Below, piece after piece: positions 41,013-49,762 of a stretch of DNA of 64,000 bases. The stretch is from Neobacillus mesonae (GTDB lineage: Bacteria > Bacillota > Bacilli > Paenibacillales > Paenibacillaceae): contig JAMBOW010000002.1 of assembly GCA_023715865.1 (NCBI GenBank), positions 620,001 through 684,000 of the forward strand, given 5' to 3'. The notes beneath the pieces are model-generated. The model was not told the DNA's origin. It ran no database searches and saw only the letters and a program-made list of their open reading frames with translations. The position numbers and the translations under genes were made by a program. Positions within the stretch are counted from its first letter, which is position 1; every line of letters begins with the position of its first letter.

Positions 41013-41545
41013 GCCGCTTCCTCCTCGATTAGTTTTTCGCGTATCAAGTATGCTAGAATTACCGCACATGCGTCCGAATCGTCATAGCCAGCCGCGAATT
41101 TATAATCCGGGCCAAGGCGCAAGTACTTCCGCACGGCCTCGGCCACTTCCGGCTTCTCCGCTTTGCCGTTTCCCGTAACGAGCTTCTTAACGGATGTCGG
41201 CGTAATGTTATCCGCAACCGTGAGCCCAAGCCTGGAAAGCGCGCGGTCAACTGCGGACCAGGCGCCGTGGACCTTATCGTTCTGATCGTAGTTACGCGAG
41301 GGCGGCCATATCTCGCGGACAATAGCGCTGTCCGGCCGATATTCGCGGAAGAATAATAGCGCGTGGGCTTCGATAACTTCGTAACGGAGCGGGCGCTCTT
41401 CGGAGGCCTCCGTCTTAACGGAAGATGTCGCGACTAGCGTAGGGATGCGGTCCTTTACGTCGATGACCGCGAAGCCCGGCGAGGTTAGCGATAGGTCGAG
41501 ACCGGCGTACCGTTTAGGCTGCGTCTTTGGTTTCGCCAGATTCAC
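41009..41545 (-). CDS. RuvC-like Holliday junction resolvase (phage type)
   Basis: 178 residues from GTG 41545. RNase H-fold acidic residues: YAGLDLSLTSPGFAVIDVK (Asp), the Glu in AIVREIWPPS, and a C-terminal YDDSDACAVILAYLI (Asp pair). Basic middle PTSVKKLVTGNGKAEKPEV. Cleaves four-way junctions so that replicated DNA can be packaged. The start is unusual: GTG lies only about 3 bases after GGAGG. Confidence 0.8.
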   Translation of the reverse strand: MNLAKPKTQPKRYAGLDLSLTSPGFAVIDVKDRIPTLVATSSVKTEASEERPLRYEVIEAHALLFFREYRPDSAIVREIWPPSRNYDQNDKVHGAWSAVDRALSRLGLTVADNITPTSVKKLVTGNGKAEKPEVAEAVRKYLRLGPDYKFAAGYDDSDACAVILAYLIREKLIEEEAA

Positions 41546-41741
41546 GCACCTCCTTTACCGACTTGTATCCGACTATGAACATGTAAAGCGCGAGTATGGC
41601 GACTACTACGCGAGTAAATACATGATGCTCAGCGATAAAGAGATGAAAGAATACAAACTCCAGTCCGATTGCAACGGCAACCCCTCCGCCCAAGCAGAAA
41701 CTTCCCATCGCTACTTTGGTAATAAAGTTCTTCATACTCAC
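41514..41741 (-). CDS. Small two-helix membrane protein (75 aa)
   Basis: ITKVAMGSFCLGGGVAVAIG and FTRVVVAILALYMFIVGYKS are two membrane helices with a basic loop. It overlaps RuvC by 32 bases and the Cas4-like gene by 4. No family recognised. Confidence 0.55.
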   Translation of the reverse strand: MSMKNFITKVAMGSFCLGGGVAVAIGLEFVFFHLFIAEHHVFTRVVVAILALYMFIVGYKSVKEVRESGETKDAA

Positions 41742-42808
41742 GCAGCCCCTTCCGCTTTAATTTCGCTTACACTCGCTAAATATTGCGTCAGATCCTTATG
41801 CGTCTGCTTACCCGCCATCGAGCTCGTAGCCATACGCGACTCCGCCCGTTGCAACAACGCTAAGTTATCCGCAGTTAGAGTATTCGCACAGTGTCCACGG
41901 AACTGGCAGAATCCGCACTTACCGGTCATCTCAATCGTAACGTCCGGCACATCTTCGCCTTCCCTTACCGCGTACACAATCGCCGCCTGGCTCGCTAAGT
42001 CATCGAGGAGTTCACGCTGCATCTCTTCGGTTATCTTCACGTAGAATGCGCGTAGATCCGGAAGCGGTGCGCCCTCTTCCCACGTTTTCTGGCCCTTCGT
42101 TACGGACGTGCGCTCTTCATCCGAGAACCACGCCGGCTTCTGCGTTGATTCGTATACGATAAGCGCTTCGTTAATACCGAATACGAGCGATTCCGCGACT
42201 ACTTGGCGTTTATGATCGTCTTGCGCGCCTTTATAATCAAGCTTGCCGTTCATAGCACGTAGCCCGCTCGCCTTCGTCTTGTACTCGAAGATGATGCGCG
42301 AACCGTCCGGCGTATATTCGAACTTACCGTCGGGCTTAGCGGTAATCGCGAAACTAACGAGCTCGCCCGTTTCTGGATTCGGATGCGTGAATACTCTCCG
42401 CTCTTGTGCTGCATCCTCAAAGTCCCATTCGCCATCATCGCGGACAGCCATTCGGTAAAACTCACCGCCCTTCAACCGTTTCGGCATATGAAGGATATCG
42501 AGCTGTACGTAATCGACGACCGCCGTACCCTGGCGCCGTTGCCGTCCTCTAAACGGAATATCAGCGGACTTTTCCGGACGCGTAGCCTTATCGTTCTTAA
42601 ACACGAGCTGGCGGTCGCACATTGCCGTGCCTGACGCACCGAACGTGATGAGTCCGTCGTTAGGGTACGGTTTGAATCCGAGATGGCGGACCTTTTGTTC
42701 GTAGAATTTGCGCTCAATTGCGTTATCATAAAACGACGTGTCAGGCGATGAATAGTACGCGTCCATTTGCGTTAAGAAATCGTGTACGAGCGTTTCTCCT
42801 CTGCTCAA
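41738..42808 (-). CDS. Cas4/RecB-like PD-(D/E)XK nuclease with Fe-S cluster
   Basis: 356 residues. Cluster cysteines: AMCDRQLVF near residue 63 and GKCGFCQFRGHC near 300. Nuclease core: ITAKPDGKFEY ... IIFEYKTKASG (Asp...Glu-x-Lys). Cas4/AddB-type enzymes are 5'-3' exonucleases, and phage versions act in recombination or replication. It sits between a RuvC-linked gene and the polymerase genes. Confidence 0.85.
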   Translation of the reverse strand: MSRGETLVHDFLTQMDAYYSSPDTSFYDNAIERKFYEQKVRHLGFKPYPNDGLITFGASGTAMCDRQLVFKNDKATRPEKSADIPFRGRQRRQGTAVVDYVQLDILHMPKRLKGGEFYRMAVRDDGEWDFEDAAQERRVFTHPNPETGELVSFAITAKPDGKFEYTPDGSRIIFEYKTKASGLRAMNGKLDYKGAQDDHKRQVVAESLVFGINEALIVYESTQKPAWFSDEERTSVTKGQKTWEEGAPLPDLRAFYVKITEEMQRELLDDLASQAAIVYAVREGEDVPDVTIEMTGKCGFCQFRGHCANTLTADNLALLQRAESRMATSSMAGKQTHKDLTQYLASVSEIKAEGAA

Positions 42809-43075
42809 TTATTCGCCCTCCTCTTCGCTCTCATCTATAAATTCGTACTCTAACGTCTCGCCCCGTTTACCGGCCTCGTACGCCAATTTAATCGCGTCAG
42901 CTATCGAGAAGGCTCCGTCAAGGTCACGGTAAAATACCGCATCTTCCGGCTCACCTGCGTAAATACTGGCCGTTTTCCGATTGCCTGCGTCATCGGTGAC
43001 AACGACCTCAAGCGATCCCTTCCCACTGTACTCGTCGTATCCTCCGCCGATATCGTGCGTCTCTACGATTTTCAT
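42809..43075 (-). CDS. Small acidic protein behind promoter motif P2 (88 aa)
   Basis: KIVETHDIGGGYDEYSGKGS followed by beta strands and DLDGAFSIADAIKLAYEAGK, with an acidic tail (DESEEEGE). It directly precedes the Cas4-like gene and lies about 46 bases downstream of repeat P2. No family recognised. Confidence 0.55.
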   Translation of the reverse strand: MKIVETHDIGGGYDEYSGKGSLEVVVTDDAGNRKTASIYAGEPEDAVFYRDLDGAFSIADAIKLAYEAGKRGETLEYEFIDESEEEGE

Positions 43076-43099
43076 TTACGCAGCCTCCTTCGTTTTATT

Positions 43100-43115
43100 G
43101 GTGCGATATTGCACC
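43100..43115. promoter_or_regulatory. Palindrome between P2 and the first gene
   Basis: GGTGC-GATATT-GCACC, a perfect 5-bp inverted repeat in the leader downstream of P2. It could be an operator or an mRNA hairpin. Confidence 0.4.
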
Positions 43116-43120
43116 GTAAC

Positions 43121-43170
43121 CCTCATTTACTTAACAGACTCCGTTTGGAATCGGCACACTTTTACGAAAC
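43121..43170 (-). promoter_or_regulatory. Promoter-like repeat P2
   Basis: Minus-strand TCGTAAAAGTGTGCCGATT followed by CCAAACGGAGT and CTGTTAAGTAAATG. It matches P1, P3 and P4 in both boxes, while the spacer is unrelated, which argues for selection on the boxes. It overlaps the end of the polymerase C-terminal gene. Confidence 0.65.
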
Positions 43171-44238
43171 TTTCTCCGCAAGTGGGCGACAGTTCTCGTA
43201 ATCCCACTGACCCGGCGAATACTCTTCCATCCAGCGCGGCTCGATTACGATATCCGTAACAAGCGGAACGCTGAACGTCACAGTCTGCGTCATAATCTCG
43301 TTAATGAGCGCGATAGTCTCACGCGTTAGTTGTTCGTTCGGTATCGAGTTCTTGATCTCATCGTGAATTGACGCGTTAAACTCCCAGCCGCGTTCGCGAC
43401 ATGTCTGCGCGTTACGAATACCGATCCGCTTCAGTACGTCCGCGCCTGTTCCTTGAATAACCGCGTTAAAGGCTGCGCGTTCCCAATATCCGATAAGGCC
43501 GCGCTTTTCCGCTAGTACGTCGATTTCGTCCTGGATACGTTGGAGCTTCGCGGTATCTTGCGGGCCTAACTTCGCCTTGTTACGGAGAGCCTTACGCTCG
43601 GTATAAAGATAGATCAAACGTTGCTCGTTCTTGGCTTGCGCTGCAGCTACGCTTTTGTAATCCGGAAATCGGCGCTTCCGGCCGTCGAGGGTTTCAACGT
43701 ATCCGTGCTTACGCATGAAGTCGCGAATGTCGGCCACCATCGTTTTAAACGACGGGAATGTGCGGTCGAAGTTCTCGAAGAACATCGCGGCCACATCGTC
43801 ACTAACGTTCATCTTCTTAGCGAATGATTTCGGCGACTGATCGTACGATACCGCGAGCTGGCCCGTCTTCATCATGGCGCGAGGTTTAAACGTGCCGGTT
43901 GGGTCGTACGCCTTGTCGACGCAATACTCTTGCGGCAGATTGAACGTCATCATCGCCATTGTAGTATAGAGGTCAACGCCGTCGAGGAAGATTTGGCGCA
44001 TAGAGTTATCGCCGTATCGCGTATACATGATGTGCGACATTATGCGCGGCTCAATCTGGCCCAAATCAGCGCCAACAAACGTAAAGCCGGGGCGCGGTAT
44101 GATACAGTTACGTACACGATTGCCTGCGCCCTTAGACGGTAGGTTTTGCGCATTCAATCCGCGCTGAATCTTGCGGTCGTCAGCGATGAGTTTCCGGACG
44201 ATAGCGTGGTAATTTGCATCAGATATCGTAAGAGTCAT
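43162..44238 (-). CDS. Family A DNA polymerase, C-terminal half (palm and fingers), split gene
   Basis: 358 residues. It begins shortly before the NLQNIP-like LNAQNLP, then palm motif A VGADLGQIEPRIMSH, fingers motif B with PRAMMKTGQLAVSYDQSPKS, and motif C FNASIHDEIKNSIP. Together with the 605-residue upstream gene it makes one complete PolA-type enzyme. The N-terminal 25 residues (TLTISDANYHAIVRKLIADD) do not belong to the usual polymerase line and may help the halves associate. Confidence 0.85.
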   Translation of the reverse strand: MTLTISDANYHAIVRKLIADDRKIQRGLNAQNLPSKGAGNRVRNCIIPRPGFTFVGADLGQIEPRIMSHIMYTRYGDNSMRQIFLDGVDLYTTMAMMTFNLPQEYCVDKAYDPTGTFKPRAMMKTGQLAVSYDQSPKSFAKKMNVSDDVAAMFFENFDRTFPSFKTMVADIRDFMRKHGYVETLDGRKRRFPDYKSVAAAQAKNEQRLIYLYTERKALRNKAKLGPQDTAKLQRIQDEIDVLAEKRGLIGYWERAAFNAVIQGTGADVLKRIGIRNAQTCRERGWEFNASIHDEIKNSIPNEQLTRETIALINEIMTQTVTFSVPLVTDIVIEPRWMEEYSPGQWDYENCRPLAEKVS

Positions 44239-44241
44239 CGA

Positions 44242-44418
44242 TTAACCTCCGAAAATGTACTGAGCTGGTAGCGAAGTTAGTATGACGAGTATCGCGGTAA
44301 ACCAAAAGAAGCGCGCTTGCTCCTTCGGTGTGTCAACAAAGAACGAGATAATCAAACCCAACAGCCCCATGAGTGATACTAAGGCAAGAATGATAAAGAT
44401 TGTCCAAGCAATAATCAT
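44242..44418 (-). CDS. Two-helix membrane protein between the polymerase halves (58 aa)
   Basis: ATG 44418 with AGGAG 7 bases upstream, only 4 bases after the TGA of the N-terminal polymerase gene. MIIAWTIFIILALVSLMGLL and FFWFTAILVILTSLPAQYIF are membrane helices separated by a short charged loop. A longer frame starting at 44553 lies inside the polymerase gene and is not supported. Function unknown; its position between two halves of one enzyme is odd. Confidence 0.6.
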   Translation of the reverse strand: MIIAWTIFIILALVSLMGLLGLIISFFVDTPKEQARFFWFTAILVILTSLPAQYIFGG

Positions 44419-44422
44419 TCGC

Positions 44423-46240
44423 TCACTCCTCCGTTTCAAATTCGCGTAATATATCGATTGGCCGCCCGCTGTAACCCGACGAACTATAACGCCCGGTCGC
44501 GGTGCCTCCCGATTTGAACTCCGAATGAATCCGCCCATCCACTTCGAGCGCATGCGGTATCTTTGAAACGTACGTATTGAGCAGTTTCTCGTACGCGGCT
44601 ACGGTCGCGAGCGGTTTTAACGCTTCTTCCTCTTCGTAGTAAACTTCAAGTATTTCCGCTGCTGTACTACGCGTCTTCCCACGCTTAAACTGCGGAGTAC
44701 GGTCGCGTATTCCGAGATAATCGTATATGAGATACGCAAGGTGATTTCCGTTCGTTATCGAAAACTCGCTTACGAATAACGGCGCATGCTCTTCGTCGGC
44801 TGGCGCTAATTCCTCCGCCTGCAGTTGCGTCAAGCGTTCGACCGCGTTTGTGTACTTCTTAAGCGTTGTTTTGCCGGCCGCCTCGCACTCGGCGATAATA
44901 GCGTGCTGTTTCTCGATACTTTCCGCCTGCCTCGCGATACGTTTCCGCTGCTTATCGATCCAGTCGCGTATTTTAGCCGCGTTAATTGTGCGGTCCATTT
45001 TCCGAACGAAATCGGCGTCAATCTTATACGCCGCGATAACGTCCTCTTTCGCTTGTTCGAGTAACGGCGTGAACTCCGCTTCAAGCTTCGCGAGTCCTTC
45101 GAGATCAACAACGAATCCGGAACGCGCCAGGAATACGTCAGTCTCCGGAAGCTTCGAGTCAATTAGCGCATAACATTCGAGTAGCTTACCAGTATGGTCT
45201 TGCGACGGCACGCGTTTCATCGTCTCGAACTGCCACTCCGTAAATCGCCATCCGTACAATACGTCCTTTATCGCATATATTCCGACGAGCTCAACGCTGA
45301 ACGGCGCCGGCGAACGGTTGCCGAACATGTCCTCGAACGTGTAGATCGGACCGTTAACACCGAACTGCGGACCGTACTTCGCGGTTAGCGGCTTCAAACC
45401 GAACGACTCCTCGTGTTCGTTCATCATGCGCATAGCATCGAGCGAGTCCCAAACGCAGCCCCGTATCTCGTATCCGTCTTTAATCGCAACGTGTAAGTCA
45501 TAACGCGCTGATCCCATATGAAACGACTTACCGTGCGCTGGTTGTGCTAGATACGGCGTTATTGCTTCGAGTACCTTCGAACGCGTTAGTTGTTTATCCG
45601 TTGACTTAAACGCGCTCATATCGTCTAGGAAATCGAATCCGTCCGCTCCTCGCATATCTACGTGTCCGTACGGTAAGTAGTAGCCTTCGTTCAACAACGG
45701 GAGCCACACGGAATAACCGATTGAAACGTCAATGTACGTATCGACACCGGTACCCTCGAAGTCGTTTGCGGTCATCGATTTAACGCCGAGCATCGACCAT
45801 CTATCCGACCACTCGCGCATTTGGCGGCGGCACTCTTCGCGTAATCGCTCAACAAACGCTGGCAACTCGCTATCGTCCGTTATGATAAAGAAGTTGTCCG
45901 GTTTCGTGCGTAAGGTCTCCGCTATCCTTTCCGCACGTTCCTCCGATTGTCTTTTCGCGAGTATCCGTTCACCCGCTGCGATTACGTCTCCCTTAGCGAT
46001 TTGACCGGACGAGGACTTGCCTATTGTCCCCGTCTCGATCTCGCCGGCCTGTTCCGCAGTCTTAACGATATCCACGAGTTGGCGCTCGCGCTCCGTTAGT
46101 GACATGAGGCTGATACGTTCTAACGCTTCGGCCACCGTTTCGTTCGCGGCCTTCTTGCGCTTAACTGCGGCGGCTACGCGTTCAGTTGCGTCGGTGTCTG
46201 CGGTAGGTTGGCGAATATTTAACGTGAGTTTTACGTCCAA
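44423..46240 (-). CDS. Family A DNA polymerase, N-terminal half (3'-5' exonuclease-like and thumb), split gene
   Basis: 605 residues. After a helical, charged N terminus comes an exonuclease-like domain: DFEGTGVDTYIDVSIGYS, HMGSARYDLHVAIKDGYEIR, WDSLDAMRMMNEHEESFGLK. The thumb helices are LAKLEAEFTPLLEQAKEDV and a coiled coil. The frame ends just after HSEFKSGGTATGRYSSSGYS, the TxTGR motif that normally precedes motif A by a few residues. A short non-homologous tail then leads to TGA. The matching C-terminal half is the gene at 43162. Confidence 0.8.
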   Translation of the reverse strand: MDVKLTLNIRQPTADTDATERVAAAVKRKKAANETVAEALERISLMSLTERERQLVDIVKTAEQAGEIETGTIGKSSSGQIAKGDVIAAGERILAKRQSEERAERIAETLRTKPDNFFIITDDSELPAFVERLREECRRQMREWSDRWSMLGVKSMTANDFEGTGVDTYIDVSIGYSVWLPLLNEGYYLPYGHVDMRGADGFDFLDDMSAFKSTDKQLTRSKVLEAITPYLAQPAHGKSFHMGSARYDLHVAIKDGYEIRGCVWDSLDAMRMMNEHEESFGLKPLTAKYGPQFGVNGPIYTFEDMFGNRSPAPFSVELVGIYAIKDVLYGWRFTEWQFETMKRVPSQDHTGKLLECYALIDSKLPETDVFLARSGFVVDLEGLAKLEAEFTPLLEQAKEDVIAAYKIDADFVRKMDRTINAAKIRDWIDKQRKRIARQAESIEKQHAIIAECEAAGKTTLKKYTNAVERLTQLQAEELAPADEEHAPLFVSEFSITNGNHLAYLIYDYLGIRDRTPQFKRGKTRSTAAEILEVYYEEEEALKPLATVAAYEKLLNTYVSKIPHALEVDGRIHSEFKSGGTATGRYSSSGYSGRPIDILREFETEE

Positions 46241-46256
46241 ATAACCGCCTCCTTTA

Positions 46257-47054
46257 TTATGATGCGCGGTCGAAACGTTGCTCGACCGGTACGATGAGTT
46301 TTACGCGACTTACAGCGATGAAGGGACAATTTCCATCAGTTCCCGTCGATAAACGTAGAACATTATCATCACCGTGTGTCACCACGTCAACCAGTCCTAC
46401 ACGATAACCGCTACTACCGCTTTCGACTACCTCAACGATATCGCCGACACGGGCACCACTTGAAATCGGATCTTGATCGCTAGTGGTGCGGTCCACAATT
46501 ACCATCGCATAATCACCGACTTTAAAACGTTCAGTCTGCGCGGGTTGTGGTACTGGCTCCGCGGTTATCGGTTCGAGAACGACGTATTCACTATGTTTAA
46601 TGAATCCGTCAGGGTTACCGTTAGCAACGACTGCGTTTGACTCCACGCCCGATATACCGCACCGATCTACGGTAATAATATCTCCGTTTTGGTAAGCACC
46701 GCAGCTAAAAAACGCTCTTACGATTTTAATTTTCTCGCCTACTTTGGCCTCTCGTTCAACCTCGCGGTATTCCACCGTCTGTTCCTCTGGCTCCTTTGTT
46801 ACTTTCTCGTAGACTTCGAACGAAAGACTACCGCCCGCATCGTAGCTATCCCCGTCCTCATCCGTAATTTGCGGATCACCAGCTCCGTCGATCTCGTCGA
46901 CTTCGTAAAACGCGCCATTAATTACGTAGTCTGGAGCGTCTTCATCGGTAATACGGATAACGTCGCCCTCTTGCGCCTCACGCTCAACCTTACGATATTT
47001 CGCACCGTTAATCTCAACGTCTACCACCGGAATAGTTACGTTCAATTTCGCCAT
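46257..47054 (-). CDS. Beta-bead paralogue 3 (265 aa)
   Basis: Four bead units: KYRKVEREAQEGDVIRITDE, YREVEREAKVGEKIKIVRAF, FKVGDYAMVIVDRTTSDQDP and a C-terminal VKLIVPVEQRFD. Beads end with the same hydrophobic-acidic pattern (YVVLEPITAEP). It shares bead sequences with the 402- and 295-residue proteins but lacks the IGKAIALRRALGL domain. It precedes the split polymerase in the same operon. Function unknown. Confidence 0.6.
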   Translation of the reverse strand: MAKLNVTIPVVDVEINGAKYRKVEREAQEGDVIRITDEDAPDYVINGAFYEVDEIDGAGDPQITDEDGDSYDAGGSLSFEVYEKVTKEPEEQTVEYREVEREAKVGEKIKIVRAFFSCGAYQNGDIITVDRCGISGVESNAVVANGNPDGFIKHSEYVVLEPITAEPVPQPAQTERFKVGDYAMVIVDRTTSDQDPISSGARVGDIVEVVESGSSGYRVGLVDVVTHGDDNVLRLSTGTDGNCPFIAVSRVKLIVPVEQRFDRAS

Positions 47055-47106
47055 ATATAATCGTCTCTTTTTATATTCGAATTGGTCTTACGTAAATCTC
47101 CGCTAA

Positions 47107-47529
47107 TTAAGCCGCTGCCGCAACGTTATCACACGCTTTACGGTCGAGAGCGATCGGCATTTCGACCCAACGCTCAGACGCGCTTGTTTCTGACGCCCAG
47201 TACTCGCCAAGCTCGCGATTCTCGAACATATACACGCGTGGAACTTCGCCATTTGCCGCCCAGATACCAACGATATAGTCCGTATCGGATTTAGCGTAAG
47301 GCTCCCCGTTCCCTTTCTTCGCGTATACAACGAGCTCACCATTGCGGTCCGAACGTTGGCGTATCGTTTTGACTTGAATCTTAACGTACGCGCCTGACAA
47401 CGGATCTCGCGCAAGTATATCGTGTGCTTCCGCTGTTTCCGGTTCGTATACCGTCCATCCATTCGCGAGTAACGCAGCTCGCGCGATTAGCTCGGAATAG
47501 GTCCCCGTGATTTCTGTTTGATGCGCCAT
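47107..47529 (-). CDS. PD-(D/E)XK endonuclease (intron-associated type)
   Basis: 140 residues. GTYSELIARAALLANGWTVY, then HDILARDPLSGAYVKIQVKT holds the metal Asp and the Q-V-K(T) of the family (Asp...x-Val-Lys). The rest is a beta region (SDTDYIVGIWAANGEVPRVY). Such enzymes occur with mobile introns or as free-standing homing-like nucleases; a phage Holliday-junction role is an alternative. Confidence 0.7.
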   Translation of the reverse strand: MAHQTEITGTYSELIARAALLANGWTVYEPETAEAHDILARDPLSGAYVKIQVKTIRQRSDRNGELVVYAKKGNGEPYAKSDTDYIVGIWAANGEVPRVYMFENRELGEYWASETSASERWVEMPIALDRKACDNVAAAA

Positions 47530-47802
47530 TCATTCGCCCTCCTTTTCGGGTATAAAGATAATCTCGAAGTCGCTGTCCTCATCGTCATCGTTCACCGGTT
47601 CTATCGGGCCGATCGCGCTGGCCTCGGTAGGCTCAACGCTGACCGCGATACTCACCGTAAAGAGTCCGTGTTGTTCGGTTAGATGCGTTAGGAACTTCGC
47701 TACATATTCGCCGACTTTCGGAAGCTTACTCGCAGCGTCTACGTTAATGCCGATGGATAGCGTGCGTCCTTCGGGCCCTAGCGGAAATCCTGGATCGCTC
47801 AT
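47530..47802 (-). CDS. Hypothetical protein (90 aa), acidic tail
   Basis: ATG 47802 with GGAGG 9 bases upstream. LSIGINVDAASKLPKVGEYV and AKFLTHLTEQHGLFTVSIAV form a small alpha/beta unit, followed by an acidic tail (VNDDDEDSDFEIIFIPEKE). The shape recalls small SSB-associated or dUTPase-inhibitor-like proteins, but no family is recognised. Confidence 0.5.
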   Translation of the reverse strand: MSDPGFPLGPEGRTLSIGINVDAASKLPKVGEYVAKFLTHLTEQHGLFTVSIAVSVEPTEASAIGPIEPVNDDDEDSDFEIIFIPEKEGE

Positions 47803-47818
47803 GCCGCGCCACCTCCGT

Positions 47819-48007
47819 TTATTTAGTTGCGGTTCTTGTGACCGCACCGCCCAGTATCGATACGATAACGATTAGGGCAGCCGCTTTAATAAGACCGAAG
47901 TCCACTTCGAATACGAACGTAATCAATAGCGATAACACATACGATACGGCCGCGAAGAATCCGGCGTATAAGACTAAGTAAAGTAGCGCGGTAAGTGCGG
48001 TTTTCAT
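47819..48007 (-). CDS. Two-helix membrane protein (62 aa)
   Basis: ATG 48007 is preferred to TTG 48013 because of spacing to GGGAG. MKTALTALLYLVLYAGFFAA is one helix and LIKAAALIVIVSILGGAVTR another. Another small membrane protein embedded in the replication operon. Function unknown. Confidence 0.5.
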   Translation of the reverse strand: MKTALTALLYLVLYAGFFAAVSYVLSLLITFVFEVDFGLIKAAALIVIVSILGGAVTRTATK

Positions 48008-48028
48008 GCGCAATCTCTCCCTTCGTTA

Positions 48029-48787
48029 TTAAAACGGCATTTCATCTTCGTTGATCTCGATTGGCGCGTCTTCTGGCGCGTTGTTAATGGCAGGCGGCGT
48101 TGCGTTTCCGAGAACGGATTTATCAACGTGGTTTGCGTCTGCTTCGTTCAATAGCGCGACAATGTCATCTTCATCTCGGAAGTTTGCGAGCTCAGCATAC
48201 GCGAAGTCAAATCCGATGAACTGTGCGGCCGCTTCCGGAACATCTGCGTCACCGGAGCCGAGTGAATACGATTTGCCGTCAGACGTTTTCGTAATCGTGA
48301 CGACATCGCCCACAACCGTATAGTCCTTCGAGAACTTCTTCGCTGCCTTTTCGAGTTTGTCGTAGTCTCCGATTAAGTTCATCGCGTGGAACTCTTTAAT
48401 ATCGAGCACTCTCCACGTTTGGTATTCGAGGTCAAACACCGGAACCATGAAGTAAAGTTTGCGCTTGGTCTTCGCTTTGCACGAGATGCACGCGCCGCCA
48501 TTCGGTTTGCTGAACGATTTGAGATCGCCACCTAATCCGCGCGGTGAGTGTAGGCAAGTGTGCTTCTTTACGAATTGTTGACGCGTCGCAAAATCACCGT
48601 CTTCGTGGCAGAAGTAGAAGTACCATGAGTCCGGATCCGCAAGCATTACGAACTGGCGGCCGTCTTTCAATTCGGAGCCGAGACGGACGTAGCGCGTTAC
48701 TCCTTCGGGTAATCCGTCGTTCAGACCGTTACCTTTCGGAGTGTTGCGGTCTTCCTCACGTTGTTTCAGTTGTTCGCGAATACTCAT
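48029..48787 (-). CDS. Phage single-stranded-DNA-binding-like protein with a zinc-like cluster
   Basis: 252 residues from ATG 48787 (AGGAT 9 bases upstream). YVRLGSELKDGRQFVMLADP, FYFCHEDGDFATRQQFVKKH, TCLHSPRGLGG ... ACISCKAKTKRK gives a Cys/His cluster like T4 gp32-type SSBs. The C-terminal tail EINEDEMPF is an acidic-aromatic tip as in SSB. It binds and protects single-stranded DNA in replication. Confidence 0.75.
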   Translation of the reverse strand: MSIREQLKQREEDRNTPKGNGLNDGLPEGVTRYVRLGSELKDGRQFVMLADPDSWYFYFCHEDGDFATRQQFVKKHTCLHSPRGLGGDLKSFSKPNGGACISCKAKTKRKLYFMVPVFDLEYQTWRVLDIKEFHAMNLIGDYDKLEKAAKKFSKDYTVVGDVVTITKTSDGKSYSLGSGDADVPEAAAQFIGFDFAYAELANFRDEDDIVALLNEADANHVDKSVLGNATPPAINNAPEDAPIEINEDEMPF

Positions 48788-48918
48788 TAGATCACGATCC
48801 TTTTCGTTTATTTGTCGAGGTAGTTTCCTACGCTCGCGGCACGGCACTAACGGTCAATATCACGTTAACACCGCGCAGCCGGCGTAGGAGGCCGGTATTA
48901 TAATAGGAAACGATTAGT

Positions 48919-49485
48919 TCACACGTAAGCTACAACGCTTTTCATCACATTCGTTTTCTCGCGTTGAACGCTGATTAATTCCGCATCCAGAGCGCGTACT
49001 TCCTTATCAATTTCCGCAATGCGTGCGGTCATTTCCGATACAACACGATTTGACTCCGATTTAGCTCGACGCAATTCCGCTTGAGCACGCTCAACGCTGA
49101 GCTCAGCTTTACGGATATTGATGCGTTTAATCTCGCGTTTCTCCTTACGTTCAGCCGCGTTAATAGCGCGTTGAATAATGCGTTCAATCGGATTGCGCAC
49201 GATTTCATTCGCTTTGTGTTGCGGGTAAACCGTGTAAACGTGCGACTCCGTAGGATGAACGATTAGTACCGTGCGTCTGTACGCAAACATGCGCGCTGGC
49301 TTACCTTCTTCGTCAATTACATGCGCGGATACTAGCGATGCTTTACGCAGTAAGTCCATTACGTACATTGGCGCCTTGCTGCGGTCAACGCCGAAATGTT
49401 CCGTGGCGCGGTCGCAAGCGTGAGGCGAAACGAATATCTTACCGACAAAGTGCGTTCCTGCTTTCGGATCGATTGCGCAACTCAT
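48919..49485 (-). CDS. Hypothetical protein with long coiled coil (188 aa)
   Basis: N-terminal folded part with FVSPHACDRATEHFGVDRSK and VLIVHPTESHVYTVYPQHK; the second half is a basic coiled coil (VERAQAELRRAKSESNRVVS). It overlaps the small upstream gene by 4 bases. No family recognised. Confidence 0.55.
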   Translation of the reverse strand: MSCAIDPKAGTHFVGKIFVSPHACDRATEHFGVDRSKAPMYVMDLLRKASLVSAHVIDEEGKPARMFAYRRTVLIVHPTESHVYTVYPQHKANEIVRNPIERIIQRAINAAERKEKREIKRINIRKAELSVERAQAELRRAKSESNRVVSEMTARIAEIDKEVRALDAELISVQREKTNVMKSVVAYV

Positions 49486-49664
49486 GCGATACGCACCGCC
49501 TTTACTAGCGATTTGGCATCGATATAGTCAGCGTAGTCCTCGTACGGCTCGACTCCGCCTTGGTACGCGATGTCCGGATATAATCGAGAACACTCGCTCG
49601 TATTAACGTTGTTATATGAAATTTCTGATTTATGGAGAAAATATTTTTTATTTTTACGTTTCAT
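49482..49664 (-). CDS. Small hypothetical protein (60 aa)
   Basis: ATG 49664, GGAGG 8 bases upstream. MKRKNKKYFLHKSEISYNNV is basic and followed by an acidic Tyr-rich part (QGGVEPYEDYADYIDA). It is the first gene downstream of the divergent promoter region at 49.7 kb. No family recognised. Confidence 0.5.
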   Translation of the reverse strand: MKRKNKKYFLHKSEISYNNVNTSECSRLYPDIAYQGGVEPYEDYADYIDAKSLVKAVRIA

Positions 49665-49762
49665 AACGAAAACCTCCGGGTAATATAGTATTAGCAAGCT
49701 TTTTAGTGATTTTTAGGCATTTTTTGGGCATGAGAAACTATCTCAATTAGCTCGCTAACTGG

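Noticed and set aside
41738..42808. A CRISPR-associated Cas4 role for the Fe-S nuclease
   Set aside because: There are no other cas genes or repeats; phage Cas4-like nucleases act in replication and recombination.
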